Part shown: positions 1-12,765 of the stretch, piece after piece
Layout of the letters: each line of letters starts with the position of its first letter
Position numbering within the stretch: the stretch's first letter is position 1
DNA from: Batillaria attramentaria
Taxonomy: Eukaryota; Mollusca; Gastropoda; Batillariidae
DNA: 64,000 bases
Direction of reading: 5' to 3'
Assembly: GCA_018292915.2 (NCBI GenBank)
Contig: JACVVK020000059.1
Span: forward strand, 111,001 to 175,000
Position numbers and translations under genes: made by a program
Notes under the pieces: model-generated
The model's database searches: none
What the model saw: only the letters and a program-made list of their open reading frames with translations
What the model was told of the DNA's origin: nothing

Positions 1-523
1 TAGTAAGAGGGTCAGGGGTCATGCCGGTATTTTGCATTTTGCAGTAGAAAAAAGCGCGTAGTCGGTAAAAATGTATATGGCACTAAAAAAAAAAGAAAAA
101 AAAAGGGAGTACACATAAGATGGAAGACGGAAGGTTTTTCATTTTCATGACATCAGCCTGTGAAAGGAACCAAAGTGGCAGAAAGTCACAGAGAGCACTC
201 CCTATTGTCACTCGACTGGCTAGTGACCAGTGCTACTCGCGTCATGCATCGCTGACTGCCCTCCAGCGGTAATTGACAAGGTATTAGCCCACCAAGCATG
301 GAGGCTGTCAAAGCGCTGACATATAGGTGCAATTGGGGCCGTTTTCAAATGTGTATAAGTACGCATATGTCCCTTAGGGCGTCCCAACAATTCAATATAT
401 ATGCAAAAATACACTGTGAACGTGACCCCTGGAAAGCGGAAGTGGGTTTGTACAGACATGAGTGTGCACGTACAAGCCCCGGAAGTGAAAGCTTCTAAAC
501 AGCAGACAAGGGGAAAAAAGATG
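1..523. other. Intron after dynein exon 64; nothing else seen
   Basis: AT-rich sequence following the donor at 524-529 in gene sense. I looked for a further AAA4 exon on the minus strand and found none with a family motif. Confidence 0.6.
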
Positions 524-529
524 ACGTAC

Positions 530-953
530 TGTGAAGAGAAGTGTGATGATTTTGCCCTCAGACCCACTGAGCCTGATGGCCGACCGCAGGCCGTCAAAGA
601 AGTTGCTCTGTTTGCTGGTGTCCATCTTGTGGATAGGGATGTCCGCCACGTGCAACGCCAGTCGACACAGGCGAGACAAGTGGCAGCCCACAGCACCAAT
701 CAGCAACATGTTTCCCCTGCAAAACAGATACATGTACAACTATCAACATATACAACTACAACTAAAGGTGCTATTGCTACCATTACCAACTTTTCTATAC
801 TACTACTACTAATTATAGGGCGCCTATCCCCAGGGAACGAGCTCTAGGTGCCTTACAATCTAAAAGAAACAACCCCCCCCCCAAAAAAAAAAAAAAACAA
901 AAAAAAAACCCATTCACGCAATGTACACTATGTAAGAACTAAAAAAGAAAAAG

Positions 954-1000
<47 letters not shown>

Positions 1001-1902
1001 AACACAACTGAGTAGAAATGATAAAGGATAGGCAGAGACAATTAAAAACCAAGAACAGTTGTGCTTGTGACTGCGCCTATGCACTTGAAATAGTCTTAGA
1101 GATTAAGTGGACCTCTGAATGCAACACCCTAACATTTGGTGGCAGTACAAAATTAATGAAGAAAACTCGGCTGCAAGGTTGAGTGTAGCGACCATACTGT
1201 CATTGGCTACTGTGTGTTGGCTCCTATCAGCTGAATGCCAGCCTGTCTGTGCATGTGTCTTAGAGGTGCTCAATACCACTTAAACAGCTCAGAACGACCT
1301 GTGAGCCTAAAAATCTTCAAATCAGGGCCTTTAAATGCTAATCTGCTGACACATCTATGCTCACAAATCATTCTGAACTGTTTCGGTGGTGCCTAACATC
1401 ACACCACTTAGGCACATACACAGTTACGGCCTCTCGCAGGCTCACACGGAGCCAACTGTAAAGCAAAAGGCAGGGTCATATTTCCTTTAAAAAAAAAAAG
1501 AAAAAAGAGAAGGGTGGGTGGGTGGGTGTTTGGGGGTTTAACGTCCTTTTCCACCACATAGGGTGATACCAAACCGGGGCAACGATGAAAAAGCCAGCAC
1601 AAATATTTGGCCCCAGTCGGGATACGAACTCACGACCCGAGCATTAGAAGTCCAACGCTCTACCAACCACCCCGGCTCCCCACAAAAAAAGAGAAAAAAC
1701 AAGAAAGAGGCACTGATCGTCAAAAAGAGGTTTACCCATGATGGAAGCTGAGTATGCGGTGCATCCTGACGACATGCGAGATGGTGAAGTCCGACAGCAT
1801 GATGTCCAGCCTGACGTTGCCAAACTCCTCGTTGTAACGCGTCAAGTGGGCGTTCAGACAAGTGTGAAGGTCACCCAGGTTCTCTACCGGCTGCAGCATC
1901 AC
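530..1902 (-). CDS. Dynein exons 63-64: start of AAA4, with degenerate Walker A
   Basis: Exons 1736-1902 and 530-716 (about residues 3261-3379). Exon 63 reads [20 protein letters not shown] then [14 protein letters not shown], matching the conserved run-in FxxHVxRIxRVLxxPxGxxL. At the P-loop, where most chains have LLVGVGGSGRQSL, this protein has [17 protein letters not shown], without the Lys or the Ser-Gly-Arg/Lys core. It then continues normally ([20 protein letters not shown], matching WREDLKxxLxxAGxEGKxxV). The last donor seen is GTACGT at 524-529. I see no further exon in 1-523, so the next one is outside the window. Confidence 0.85.
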
Positions 1903-1992
1903 CTGATGGGGGAAAAACAAAACAAATGCAAAACTAGACTAGCTGAACAGTATGAAGTGCATCGCAACATTGATGTCAAAAGCAGAGGAAAG

Positions 1993-2091
<99 letters not shown>

Positions 2092-4065
2092 ACGCGCGTA
2101 CCCCAGAGGTCAGAGCTATTAATTCCTTTACCTTGATCTGCTTTGTTCCGTGCGTGGTGACGGGCCGCTGGTAAATGCGGGTGTCAGTGGGGAAGGTGAC
2201 AAAATGTTCTGGAATTTTCTCCTCCAGTTTTGACCAGTGCTGAAACAACCAATACTTGGAGTTGCATATCATGTCTGACAAATTATCCAAACAAAACACC
2301 ACTGACAACAATAAGCACACACACATACACACACACACTCACACACATGGTCACAACAAAATTTCTTTTCTGTGTACATGTTCTTAACAAAAGGTATCAA
2401 ACACTTGTACACTGGCAGACAAACCATAGTTCAATCCATCTCAGTTTGACATGAAACTGTTGAATGCATAATGATGAAGTTCAGAATCACAGGTCATCAT
2501 ATCAGTTACCTGCATAATGGTCTGATCCAGCTTGTCATCAAACCAAAGCAGATCCGTGGAGCGACTGATCCGGTCTCGCATGATTCGCATGATCTCATGT
2601 CTCCACAACGCAATCACTGTTGACTCATCAGCTTTGCTCTCATCAGCCAGTCGCCGCAAGCACTAGAGAGGAAATAAAAATAAAAATGTTACTGCTATGC
2701 ACGAAATCATAAGAGCTTTATGTCTGAAGTTTTTGCATAAAACCATGCAATTTGCACACGAAACTAGTTTTGCCATGAAAATAAAAAGTATTTGCTTACC
2801 TGGAAGCACTTGCTGATGTCTTTGAGTGTGAAAAGGTAGTGACAACGACCAGGCATGGGGGTAGGTCGAAGCACGCTCTGAGCAGCCGTCAGCATATCAC
2901 GTGACATGCTCACCAGCGCGTTGTGAAGGTCAAGGTCCAACCCAGGTGACTCTTGCTGGGTCATGTTGGCCTGGGATTTGTAAACAAATACAAGATGAAA
3001 GACTGATAACAGTACCTGATGGCAGGTCTAATAGTGAAGGTAGTAACATGGTGAACATTAGGAAAGTGATCATAGTGGGGGAAGATGAAAACTGGAGCAA
3101 GACCATTTTACTGGCGGTCAAAGATCGAGTCCTCACCTCCAAAATACCATGGACGACAGATTTCAGGGGTTCATCTTGGGCGGCTGGTACATTAAACACA
3201 GCAAAGTGACGCTGAAACAAACAAAAACAGAAAATCACAGCAAGGACACAGCAGCAAAACAAACCAAATGCTACAGGCCAGACGCTGAAGGAAAACAAAA
3301 ACGGAAATGTATTACTGAATGAGGCAGATTCTCTATGAGTCAACGTGGGTCTAAAGCTGCATAAAGAAAGTAACCAGTAAATGCTTCATGCATTCATGAG
3401 GCACGCAAGTGTGATAAGATTAAACGACCCATACAATACAGACATTACCGATGAGCAGTCCAAAACTGGGCCCTACCTTCATCTGATTCTCAGGAGCTCC
3501 TTGAAAGAAATACTGCACAGCCATAGTTACAACTTACCAGTAACCGCTCGGACAGGACACGGTTAGACATGGATGGATAATCTGTCAAAGCCATGGCAGA
3601 GAAGATGGTAAGACCCTCAACAATGTGTGACTCAAACGGCTTCTGCCAGGTGCACAGCAGTCGGTCGTCCAGCAGCTGTCGCAGAAGCTAGAAACAGACA
3701 GACAAGCATCATGAGATTATCAGTTACATGTATTATCAGCTCTTGACAAAAAGTCATCGTGATTAACACATTACAAAATGCTTTGTGTTGTTCTCTGGCA
3801 CCTCACATTTTGTGATGTCATGCCTAGCGTATAACAATTTGTGTCTTAAATTTTTGCCACTGGTTCTTGAAAATCATGCTGATGATACATGTAATGTAAA
3901 GTTTTGCATCTGATGTCCAGTGATTGTAAGAATGTCATCTACAGCATATGCAGATGCATTTAAACACAAAAGTGATTCACTGCACCAGTCATAATAAGTC
4001 ACATTTTACCCCTTTTCCACTGCTGTACCCCCCCCCCCCCCTCCTGTTCTTTCTGCACATGCACA

Positions 4066-4162
<97 letters not shown>

Positions 4163-4961
4163 CTCAGTTATTTTGTGTTCACCAGATTTAATGACTGTGG
4201 CACAACTCACTTGGTCACAGGCCAAGGCCTAACAAAGAAGTCAAAGTCAAAGTCTATGGTACCTCTTTCAACAGCTTGTAGCATACAAATCCTACAGGAA
4301 GATAACATACCTCATTGCATCTCTGGATCCCATGTGGACCTCCCTCAGGCAGGTTGATGTCATCAATGAACACCTTCAACATCTTGTTCTCTTTGGCACC
4401 GTACACAAAGCCTGTCACATAAACACAGACAAACCAAACATTGTCAGCACACTAATACAAAGCACAAAATCCTATACAGTAAAACGAGCATAACTTGCAG
4501 TGGCTGAACATATGTTTGGTTGTGATGGTCCACCTCTTATTCACTGGAGGAAGACAGAATGCTGTACCTTGTCTGTGGTAGATGTTGTTCTCCACAAACT
4601 GCTGAAGCTGCATGGCTGTGGAAGCCCCAGAAAAGACGAGACGCTTGCAGATGGATGTCTGAGGATCTGTTTATGAAAGAACAGGTGCAAAAGTCAGATG
4701 TCTGGTTATGTCCTTGTATATTTAACCATGAACACAAGGTTATGGGCAGAAAAGTCAGCAAACCATGGGTTACTTATGATGCAATGTTTACAATGTTGCG
4801 CACCGATGTTATGTCAACCTCATAAAGACCAAGTTTCGGTTAGTCTTTTCATATAAACACCTGGTAATTTTTCTTGGGATTTTTTGGTCGCTTATTGTAT
4901 TGGTTTGTTTATTTTCTCTGCTTACGGGTTTTTTTTTTTTTTTTTTTAGTTGTTGTCATTT

Positions 4962-5042
<81 letters not shown>

Positions 5043-8000
5043 TGCGTGTGTGTGGGTGTGTCTTTACAGATCACACACCAAATTGACACCTGACATAACA
5101 CAAGCTAAATATCTGTGTATTTCAAACATCTGTGCGTGCTTTTGCGAGCAGCAGAATATAATGAAGACATGCATGCATGACTGGTTACCCTGAACGTCAA
5201 TGAAGGTGTTGATCAGGGCAGTTTTTCCAGACCCATGTGGGCCGACCAGCAACACATTCTGTCCTGAGGCTGCAGCAAACTCCATCAGTATCCTTGACCG
5301 GATCTGAAAGGTCCAGAAGAAGACTCATGAACAGCTGGTTCGAGATACAAGGGGATTTGATCTAGCAGGTACAGCACCTGTGAATCCTGAGGTACTGATC
5401 AGTTACAATTCCCGACAGGCAGGAATTTCACTCACCAGATAAGAGTGGGTAGGTGGGTGGGTGTATGGGAGTTTAACGTCCTTTTCCACCACGGGTAATA
5501 TCAAAGACGGGGCAACAATGAAAAAGCCAGCACAAATGTATGGCCCCAGCCGGGATACGAACTCACGACCCGAGCATTAGAAGTCCAATGCTCTACCATT
5601 CGGCCACCCTGGCTCCCCACCAGATAAGACTTAAAATCAGCGCCAAAAGTGAAACCAGAACTTACTGTGTCGATGGTGTCAATGAACACTTCTCCAAGAA
5701 TGTCCTGGGTATCGGTGTACGAAACCTCAGGAACTCTGAAAGAAACACATCACAATCACCTCAGAAACATGTAACTAGCATACAAGCAAAGGATCAATTC
5801 ATGCTGCTGAAAGATCGCAAAAGGGACTTTGCACACTGCAGGAAAGGGAACCATGCTTGTAAGGGACGTGATCTTATAGATCTGTAGATCCTCACACAGA
5901 AAGAAAAGAAAAAAAAAAAATGATAGGAAAGACAGGGTGGGGTAGTGTCATTATTAAGACCCGTTCCCAATGTGTTGAAAAAATTAAAACCTGCACCATA
6001 AGTTCAAAATACAACACTTCAGCTCTTCCATTTGCATAGTGCTATTTTAACAAAAGAGCTATATTTATCATGCTCAAGCAATCTTCATTACTGTCAACAA
6101 GTCTTCCTTCTTACCGTGAGTGCCAGGGGTCCCATTCTCCCGACTCATCCACATAGTAGTCAAAGACACAGATGTCTCGGTCATCATCTGGTAATCTATT
6201 CAACAAACACAAACAAGTCATATGAGAAACACTCCTGAAAAATGCCTAAAACAGCAGCAAACAGAATAAAGGGTGGGTGGGTGGGTGTCTGGGGATTTAA
6301 TGTTTTTTCCCACCACATACGGGTGATATCAAAGACGGGGCAACGATAAAAAAGCCAGCACAAATATTTGGCCCCAGCCGTGATACTAACTCACGACCCG
6401 AGCATTAGAAGTCCAATGCTGTACCATTCGGCCACCCCGACTCCCCTAACAGAATACAGAATACTTTATTGACCCCGAAAAGGGAAACTGCAATTCTGGC
6501 TCGCATACTAGTAAACACACAATAAGCACTTTCATAAATGAGACTACAATTATACGCATAAGAAGAATTGAGTAAAACAAACAGTCTTGACCGGTAAACT
6601 TGCCCTGTGTGCTTGATTTCTTCCATATTAGAAGCTACAAAGTTATCAAAACAAAACCGGCCCCCGTAGTGTAGTGGTTAGCACTTCGGATCATGGACCG
6701 GGAGACCCGGGTTCGAATCCCAGCCGAGGCAAGCGGGATTTTTCCTACCTAGGTCGGCTCCTACCCAGAGCGGGTGTGCTATGGGCCCAATGGGGAGGCT
6801 GTTGCCACACAGCCGAGCTTCACCCACTTCACGGGTGCGACTTTGGGGGTGCTTCCCTTTGTATGACACGTCTTATGATGTGGATGATTACACGGCCGGC
6901 ATCGCAGGTGCCGTAGTTCCCGGGCCTGGTTAATGCCGGGATATTTATGACAGGAAGCGTGGAATGCGGCCCTGTCACGCAGTCCCAAACCACATGGACC
7001 TCCATAGCATCATCTTACTATCATCCTCATCTCCATCATCATGCATAATAAAAATTGCCCCAGCTTTCGAGTCCTCCGTGGGTTCCACCCATGACCTGGG
7101 AGGAACACCACTGGAGCTGGCAAAGAGTTGGGGCAGCAAAAAAAAAAAAAGAAAAAAAAAGGAAGTTATCAAAACAGCCACTTCATCTAAAAGGAGGATC
7201 ACAAACGGAACTGAAGCTTTGTAAGCTGCACCCCACCCTCTCCCGAACTCCCTCTCATTACCAGTTCCCCTCTCGTGTCTTTAATTTTGAACAAGTCTCG
7301 GAAATGGGGGAGCTGAAGGACTCACAGATAGTTTAACAGTGGTGGTGACCTGAATGATCACAGAAATACGAAAACAGACCGCAAAAAGGGGTTCAACACA
7401 TTGTACATACGCTGTGGACAGTGTCTTCAGGAGGTCAGAGAAACCCTTGCGGTCGGTGGCGTCCAGCAGGCCTCCGAAAGTCCAGATGAGGCAGAAGAGG
7501 AACAGTCGCTCGATGTGCAACTCGCCTCCGATCTCGATGTTGTCGGCCAGCATGGCGGAGAGCAGACCTAGACATGTGCGGAACATGCCCACCTCACTCA
7601 GGTGCAAGCGCGGCCTGTGGAAATAATGAGGCAGAATGTGGAAATGTTCAGCTCATGAATAAAACAAAAATAAATGCAGTTCTGAATTCTGAAACCTGCA
7701 TGAACAGCTGACATGATCCTTTGTACCATGTGACTGTAATGTGTTGATGTCTGGTGCATGAGTGAATGAAAATGATTCACATGATAATGCATGCTGGGTT
7801 GAGTTCATGGTGCTTTGAGCCAAACAACTGGGTAAAACGCCTTTATCATTATTTAATGTTTCTTACTACAGTAATGACATTAACATGGTTGTATGTCTAA
7901 AATGTCTGCATGGCCTAAAATAAGCTGCAGGTCCTGTAACCGTCACCTACGAAAATACTGGAAGTTGACTCATATAATAGGCTAACTGTCCAGGGGTATT

Positions 8001-11000
8001 AATGAACTAAATGTAACATTAAATTTTATTCTATCAGTTTGTGCACAGAAAATGGGGGGGGGGGGGGGGAGAAACAAAAAAGTAATATCGTACTTGGCTT
8101 CATGCATGACAAAGTTGGTGATGGGATCAAGTGTCTTCTGGAATGCTCGCTGCAAAACCTGAAATAGATAGGTCAACAATAAACAAACATTATATTCACG
8201 TGCATGTCATATAACTACAGTCGTAATGCAAATTAGCCGCAGCAATGCAATGATGCTTTGATACGACTGAATCCATAACACCAAACCTAACCATCACCTT
8301 GAATTAACCGTTTGTCGATTTCAAATGGATAGTCTTGTCTTGAATAACATATAAATAATAATAATAAATATTACATTGTATTTGCAGAGCGAAGACTCTC
8401 CAGATAGGACTCATTGCCAACACACAAACACACACACGAACACCCCCCATCTCACACAACCTCTCAGTGATACAAATACACACACTGAAAAACTGATGGG
8501 TTAGATGGAAAAGGTGTGATTTAAACTGGGGCAGTGTCAGCAGATTACGTAGTTTGGTTGGCAGCGAGTCCCAGACATGTGGGCTAAAAACTGAAGGACC
8601 GCTGCCCGACACTTTTCATGTTTCTTTTTGGAATTTTAAGATGTTTTTTTCAGCAGCGGAGCTTGGCATTTGGCAATGTCAGGGTTGGAAATACAAACAC
8701 AGTCCTAACACTACCAGATCGATATGAGGAATGCCCTGGAATCGTAGAAGTGAGTAAGCCCCTAAAATATCAAGATATTATCTAATTAATCAAGAATATT
8801 CTTGGCAAAGAAGGCAAACAGATGAAATCATTTTCCGGACCAACAGTAAAGAGCACAATACTGTACTGCACAAATGTAACTGCACAATTCAGTATGTTGA
8901 TTAACATGTTGCAAATGACGTACGACGTATGATACAATACAGGTCAATGTATTTTTGTTCCTTGCAATCTTTATCACATTGTTTTTGTGTATGCCCTCCC
9001 CCCCCCCCCCCCCACACACACACACCCCTACCTCCGTCTCCAACTGTACACAGAAATGAAACAAAACCTGTTATTGACATCTAATGTCTTTTGGTAAAAG
9101 GTCTTGAGCACTACAGAAATGCGAAGCAATTAGCTCCTTAAAACAAACACTGGATGGTGGATATGTAGTATGCACACTCAAGTCAAAGGGAGCACACGCG
9201 CACACAGCCAAACCTAGCACTAGAATAAAGCAGAGGATATGAGCAAGCCAAGCCAACACGAGTGGTTCTGTAAAACTGGGAAAAGAAGACAGGATTGTGG
9301 CAATCTTTTATTCCGATAATTACAGTAAGATTTCCCAAAGTTTCCATTGCATCTGGTTAGAATTTGACAATAAAAGAAAAGAATTAATTTTTTTTAAAAT
9401 TTTGATTTTATAAAGTGATCCGGTGTGCAATATAAAGACCACCTGAAAACTACAAGCATGAAACCTTGTGTAGAAAATACAAACCAACCAACAAACTTGC
9501 AGCAATCACAACGAACTCAAAATCGCCCAGTGCCTAGGTGTAAAAGCTTGCTTCTCTGAGCCTGGGTCCTTTACTTTTTTGTGAAGCGCACCTGTGTGAG
9601 GGGAAAAGGGTGGAGTGGGGCGGAGGTGTTGGTGGTTTGGGGTGTAGGATTTTGAGACACTGGAGAAAGTTAGTGGGTGGGTAAAGACATGGACTGGGAA
9701 CTGCTAATGTTAAAATCAAATCTAGCTGGGTAATTTCAAGCATTTTGTTGTCCTAAACATCTATTTTAAGAAGGAAAAAGAAAAGGTACTGAACACAAAT
9801 CCTAGATGAACTACAACCTATGAACCTGGAAACGGTCCCTATTTGCCAACAATATAAACAAGAAAATAACATTGCAGAATAAATTCTCTGGGTAGACTAT
9901 AACAAAATGATTCTGGCGTCTGAAACCACACGACATGCAGTTACCCCCTCAATACTCTTGTCCTGAGTGTCTGAATCCAACTGCCAAAAAAAGCAGTGCA
10001 ATTAGTGCTTCACTCTCCATTATTTACCTAACGAGGTGTTTGTAATACCTGCAACTCCTGTCAACAGTCATCCCATAGTATGAAATAACGTAATGTACAG
10101 ACCATTCCTCAACACGTATTTTCACAAGGATCACGTAAGTTTTCTTTTTCAAATACTTTGAAATACATAGTGACACAGTAGGAAGTGCTAGAATTCAAGT
10201 ATGTAAATTTCTCTCCTTGTGACGTACATGTATTTCTTAAGAAAGTCGCGTGCTCTCACTGTAAAAGATCATTTTCTATACAACAGGAATGACAATGACA
10301 AATGTGCAGATTTGTGAATATAAATCATGTGCAGATAACGCTAATAAAATGATGTGCTGATATGAAAAAAAAAAGATGTGGAGATTTGTAAACATATAAT
10401 AATGTGCAGATTTTCTAAAACGTGAATAATGTGCAGAAATTTGTAAGAAAAAGTGAATACATTGTAGATTTGTGAAAATAAAGAAGTACAGATTTGTAAG
10501 AAAAGGAAAGAAAGAATAAACTTGAAGTTGTACACATAAAAAGTAATTGAAATATTGAAGAAGATGCCTGCACCCCAGAATATTTTGCACGCAAGCAAGC
10601 ACATCACACCAGACATCCCAGAAACACTTACATGGACTTCCTGATGTGTGCGTGTTTCCAGCCATGCTCGAGCCATCGGTTTCCAACCCACCGTGTCCTG
10701 ATCCAGGTGCACAATACCCTAAGACACAAACACAAAAAATAAACACCATCACCAATGGGGGAGAAGTTGCTGCTGCCCATCAATGATCGTCTCTCAGAAA
10801 GGACACTAACACAGAGAATTGTCCACTCCTGATACCAGTAATGGAGGGATGCTGCTACAGTACTAGTGCACTGGAATCAGGTCAGTTGGAGACTGAATGT
10901 TTAAGCATAAGGGTCTGGAGCCAGCCAGTTAGGTGACAGAGTGTCAGGTCAGCCATAAACGCCCTTGTGCTGTGACTGCTTTTTAAAATTCCACCTAAAT

Positions 11001-11885
11001 CAAGGATGCTGAAGTATAAAAATGTAGACAAGGTGAAGCACAATCATGAGGCAATCAATATTAATTTTTGGTGGCAAGCAAGGACATGAACAAGATACCA
11101 AGGAAATGAAAGTGACTTACAGATCGAGCGACAGTGGCTGGGGAGGCGTCACTCAAGTTGTCTGTTTCAAACAACACCATGATGTTGTCTGACAGGAACA
11201 GTTTGTCCCCATTCAGTTGATGCAGAACCTGTATAAGACATCAACAGATCTGTCAGATGACAAAGCCGAATGAGCCAATCTGTGAACTTATTCATAAGTC
11301 TGTACTCCTATTCAGAAATCTTTATCCATTACCCCCCCCCCCCCCCCCCCCCACAAAAAAAAATAAAAAAATAAAAAATAAAAAATAAAAAAATAAAATA
11401 AAATAAAATGAAGAAAGGAGAAAAAAGAAAAGCAAAACGTCCTTACTCCACACAAGTGCGCGCGCACACACACACATGCACATACTAGAAATTATATTAT
11501 TTGAAACAGTTTAACTCCTCCATGTCGGTCAAACACTGTACCTTGTCTGAGGACAGTACGCTGTTAAAGTTGTCAGCCCAGAGAGGGGTGAGAGGTCCAT
11601 CCAGACACAGCCACGTTGTGCTTTGGTTCTGTAAATGAAATCAAGCATGGTCTCGGTTGAATAGGTGCCAGTAAGCGAGTTCCTGCATCAGGGGAGGTAA
11701 CTTAGTACTGCCCGCATTTCTGTTACCAGGCCACACTACATGTACATGTATATCCAAACGGGTTTACTCAAATTTAAATTCAGGAAACGAAAATGAATGT
11801 TCACACCCATAGTATTGAACTTTTGATCAACTGGTACATTTTGGCTTTACCAAGCCATTGCCGAGACAAATGCTTCTTTACTACA

Positions 11886-11945
<60 letters not shown>

Positions 11946-12027
11946 CACACACACACACACATAGTCACACACACATACACAGTCACACACACACACACAC
12001 AGTCACACACACACACACACATACACA

Positions 12028-12088
<61 letters not shown>

Positions 12089-12703
12089 CAGACCAATGTC
12101 TGAAGGGACAAATGCTACATAATACGAAGGATGGCCTCCTTGAAGTAAATACCAAATGCAATCGCGCACAGAATGTATGATGCTTTTAGCCAACAAAATT
12201 AACAAACAGAAAAGCACACAACACATCATTGGCTCCAGCATCACTTTACACAACTGACCCTGTTTGCTTTGCGGATGGCCGAGGTGACGATTCCGTCCAC
12301 CCAATCACCGTTGTTGTCAAGTGAGCCAAACATGAGTGACAGGTCGTCCACCATCATGGGGAAGATCCGCTGCAGCTTGTGCATGTTTTCAGCAGTCGTC
12401 GAGGCTTTGCTGGCGTGCGACTGTCGAGACATCAAGCCGCGGGCTTGCAGGCACAGAGCTTCGACCACAGTCTGAATGCACGTTGACTTGCCACTGCCTG
12501 ATTTGCCAGCAACAATGATGCCTTAAAAGTGGACAGAAAAGAAAAGATGAACAACCAGCTTCTTCTTGAAAAAAAACAAACAAAAACAAACTACTACTCC
12601 TTTTTGAGACATTCAGGTTACACCCTTTGGGTTGAACAGATCACTTTACCATCCACTTAAAGCATGAGGAGAGAAACCCCCACTAAGCAGCTCAGAAGCC
12701 AGG

Positions 12704-12765
<62 letters not shown>

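Larger units (their letters stand above)
8159..10631 (-). other. Intron between dynein exons 50 and 51
   Basis: Holds the LINE remnant (8304-8612), a C-run (8999-9013), and the short degenerate repeat at 10300-10515. No coding signal was seen in the rest. Confidence 0.8.

Noticed and set aside
1738..2136. Plus-strand open frame of 132 codons
   Set aside because: It is the antisense of dynein exon 63 extended through a TG microsatellite into Val-Cys repeats. Many other long frames here are also just read-through of CA/TG runs (for example at 33698-34339 and 54856-55269).
6661..6732. tRNA gene with clear A and B boxes
   Set aside because: The acceptor stem pairs poorly and the sequence continues into a 500-bp body with an A-rich end that recurs at 57411. 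It is the head of a SINE, not a functional tRNA gene. The same applies to the tRNA-like heads near 1680, 5618, 6446, 12918, 49856 and 59085.
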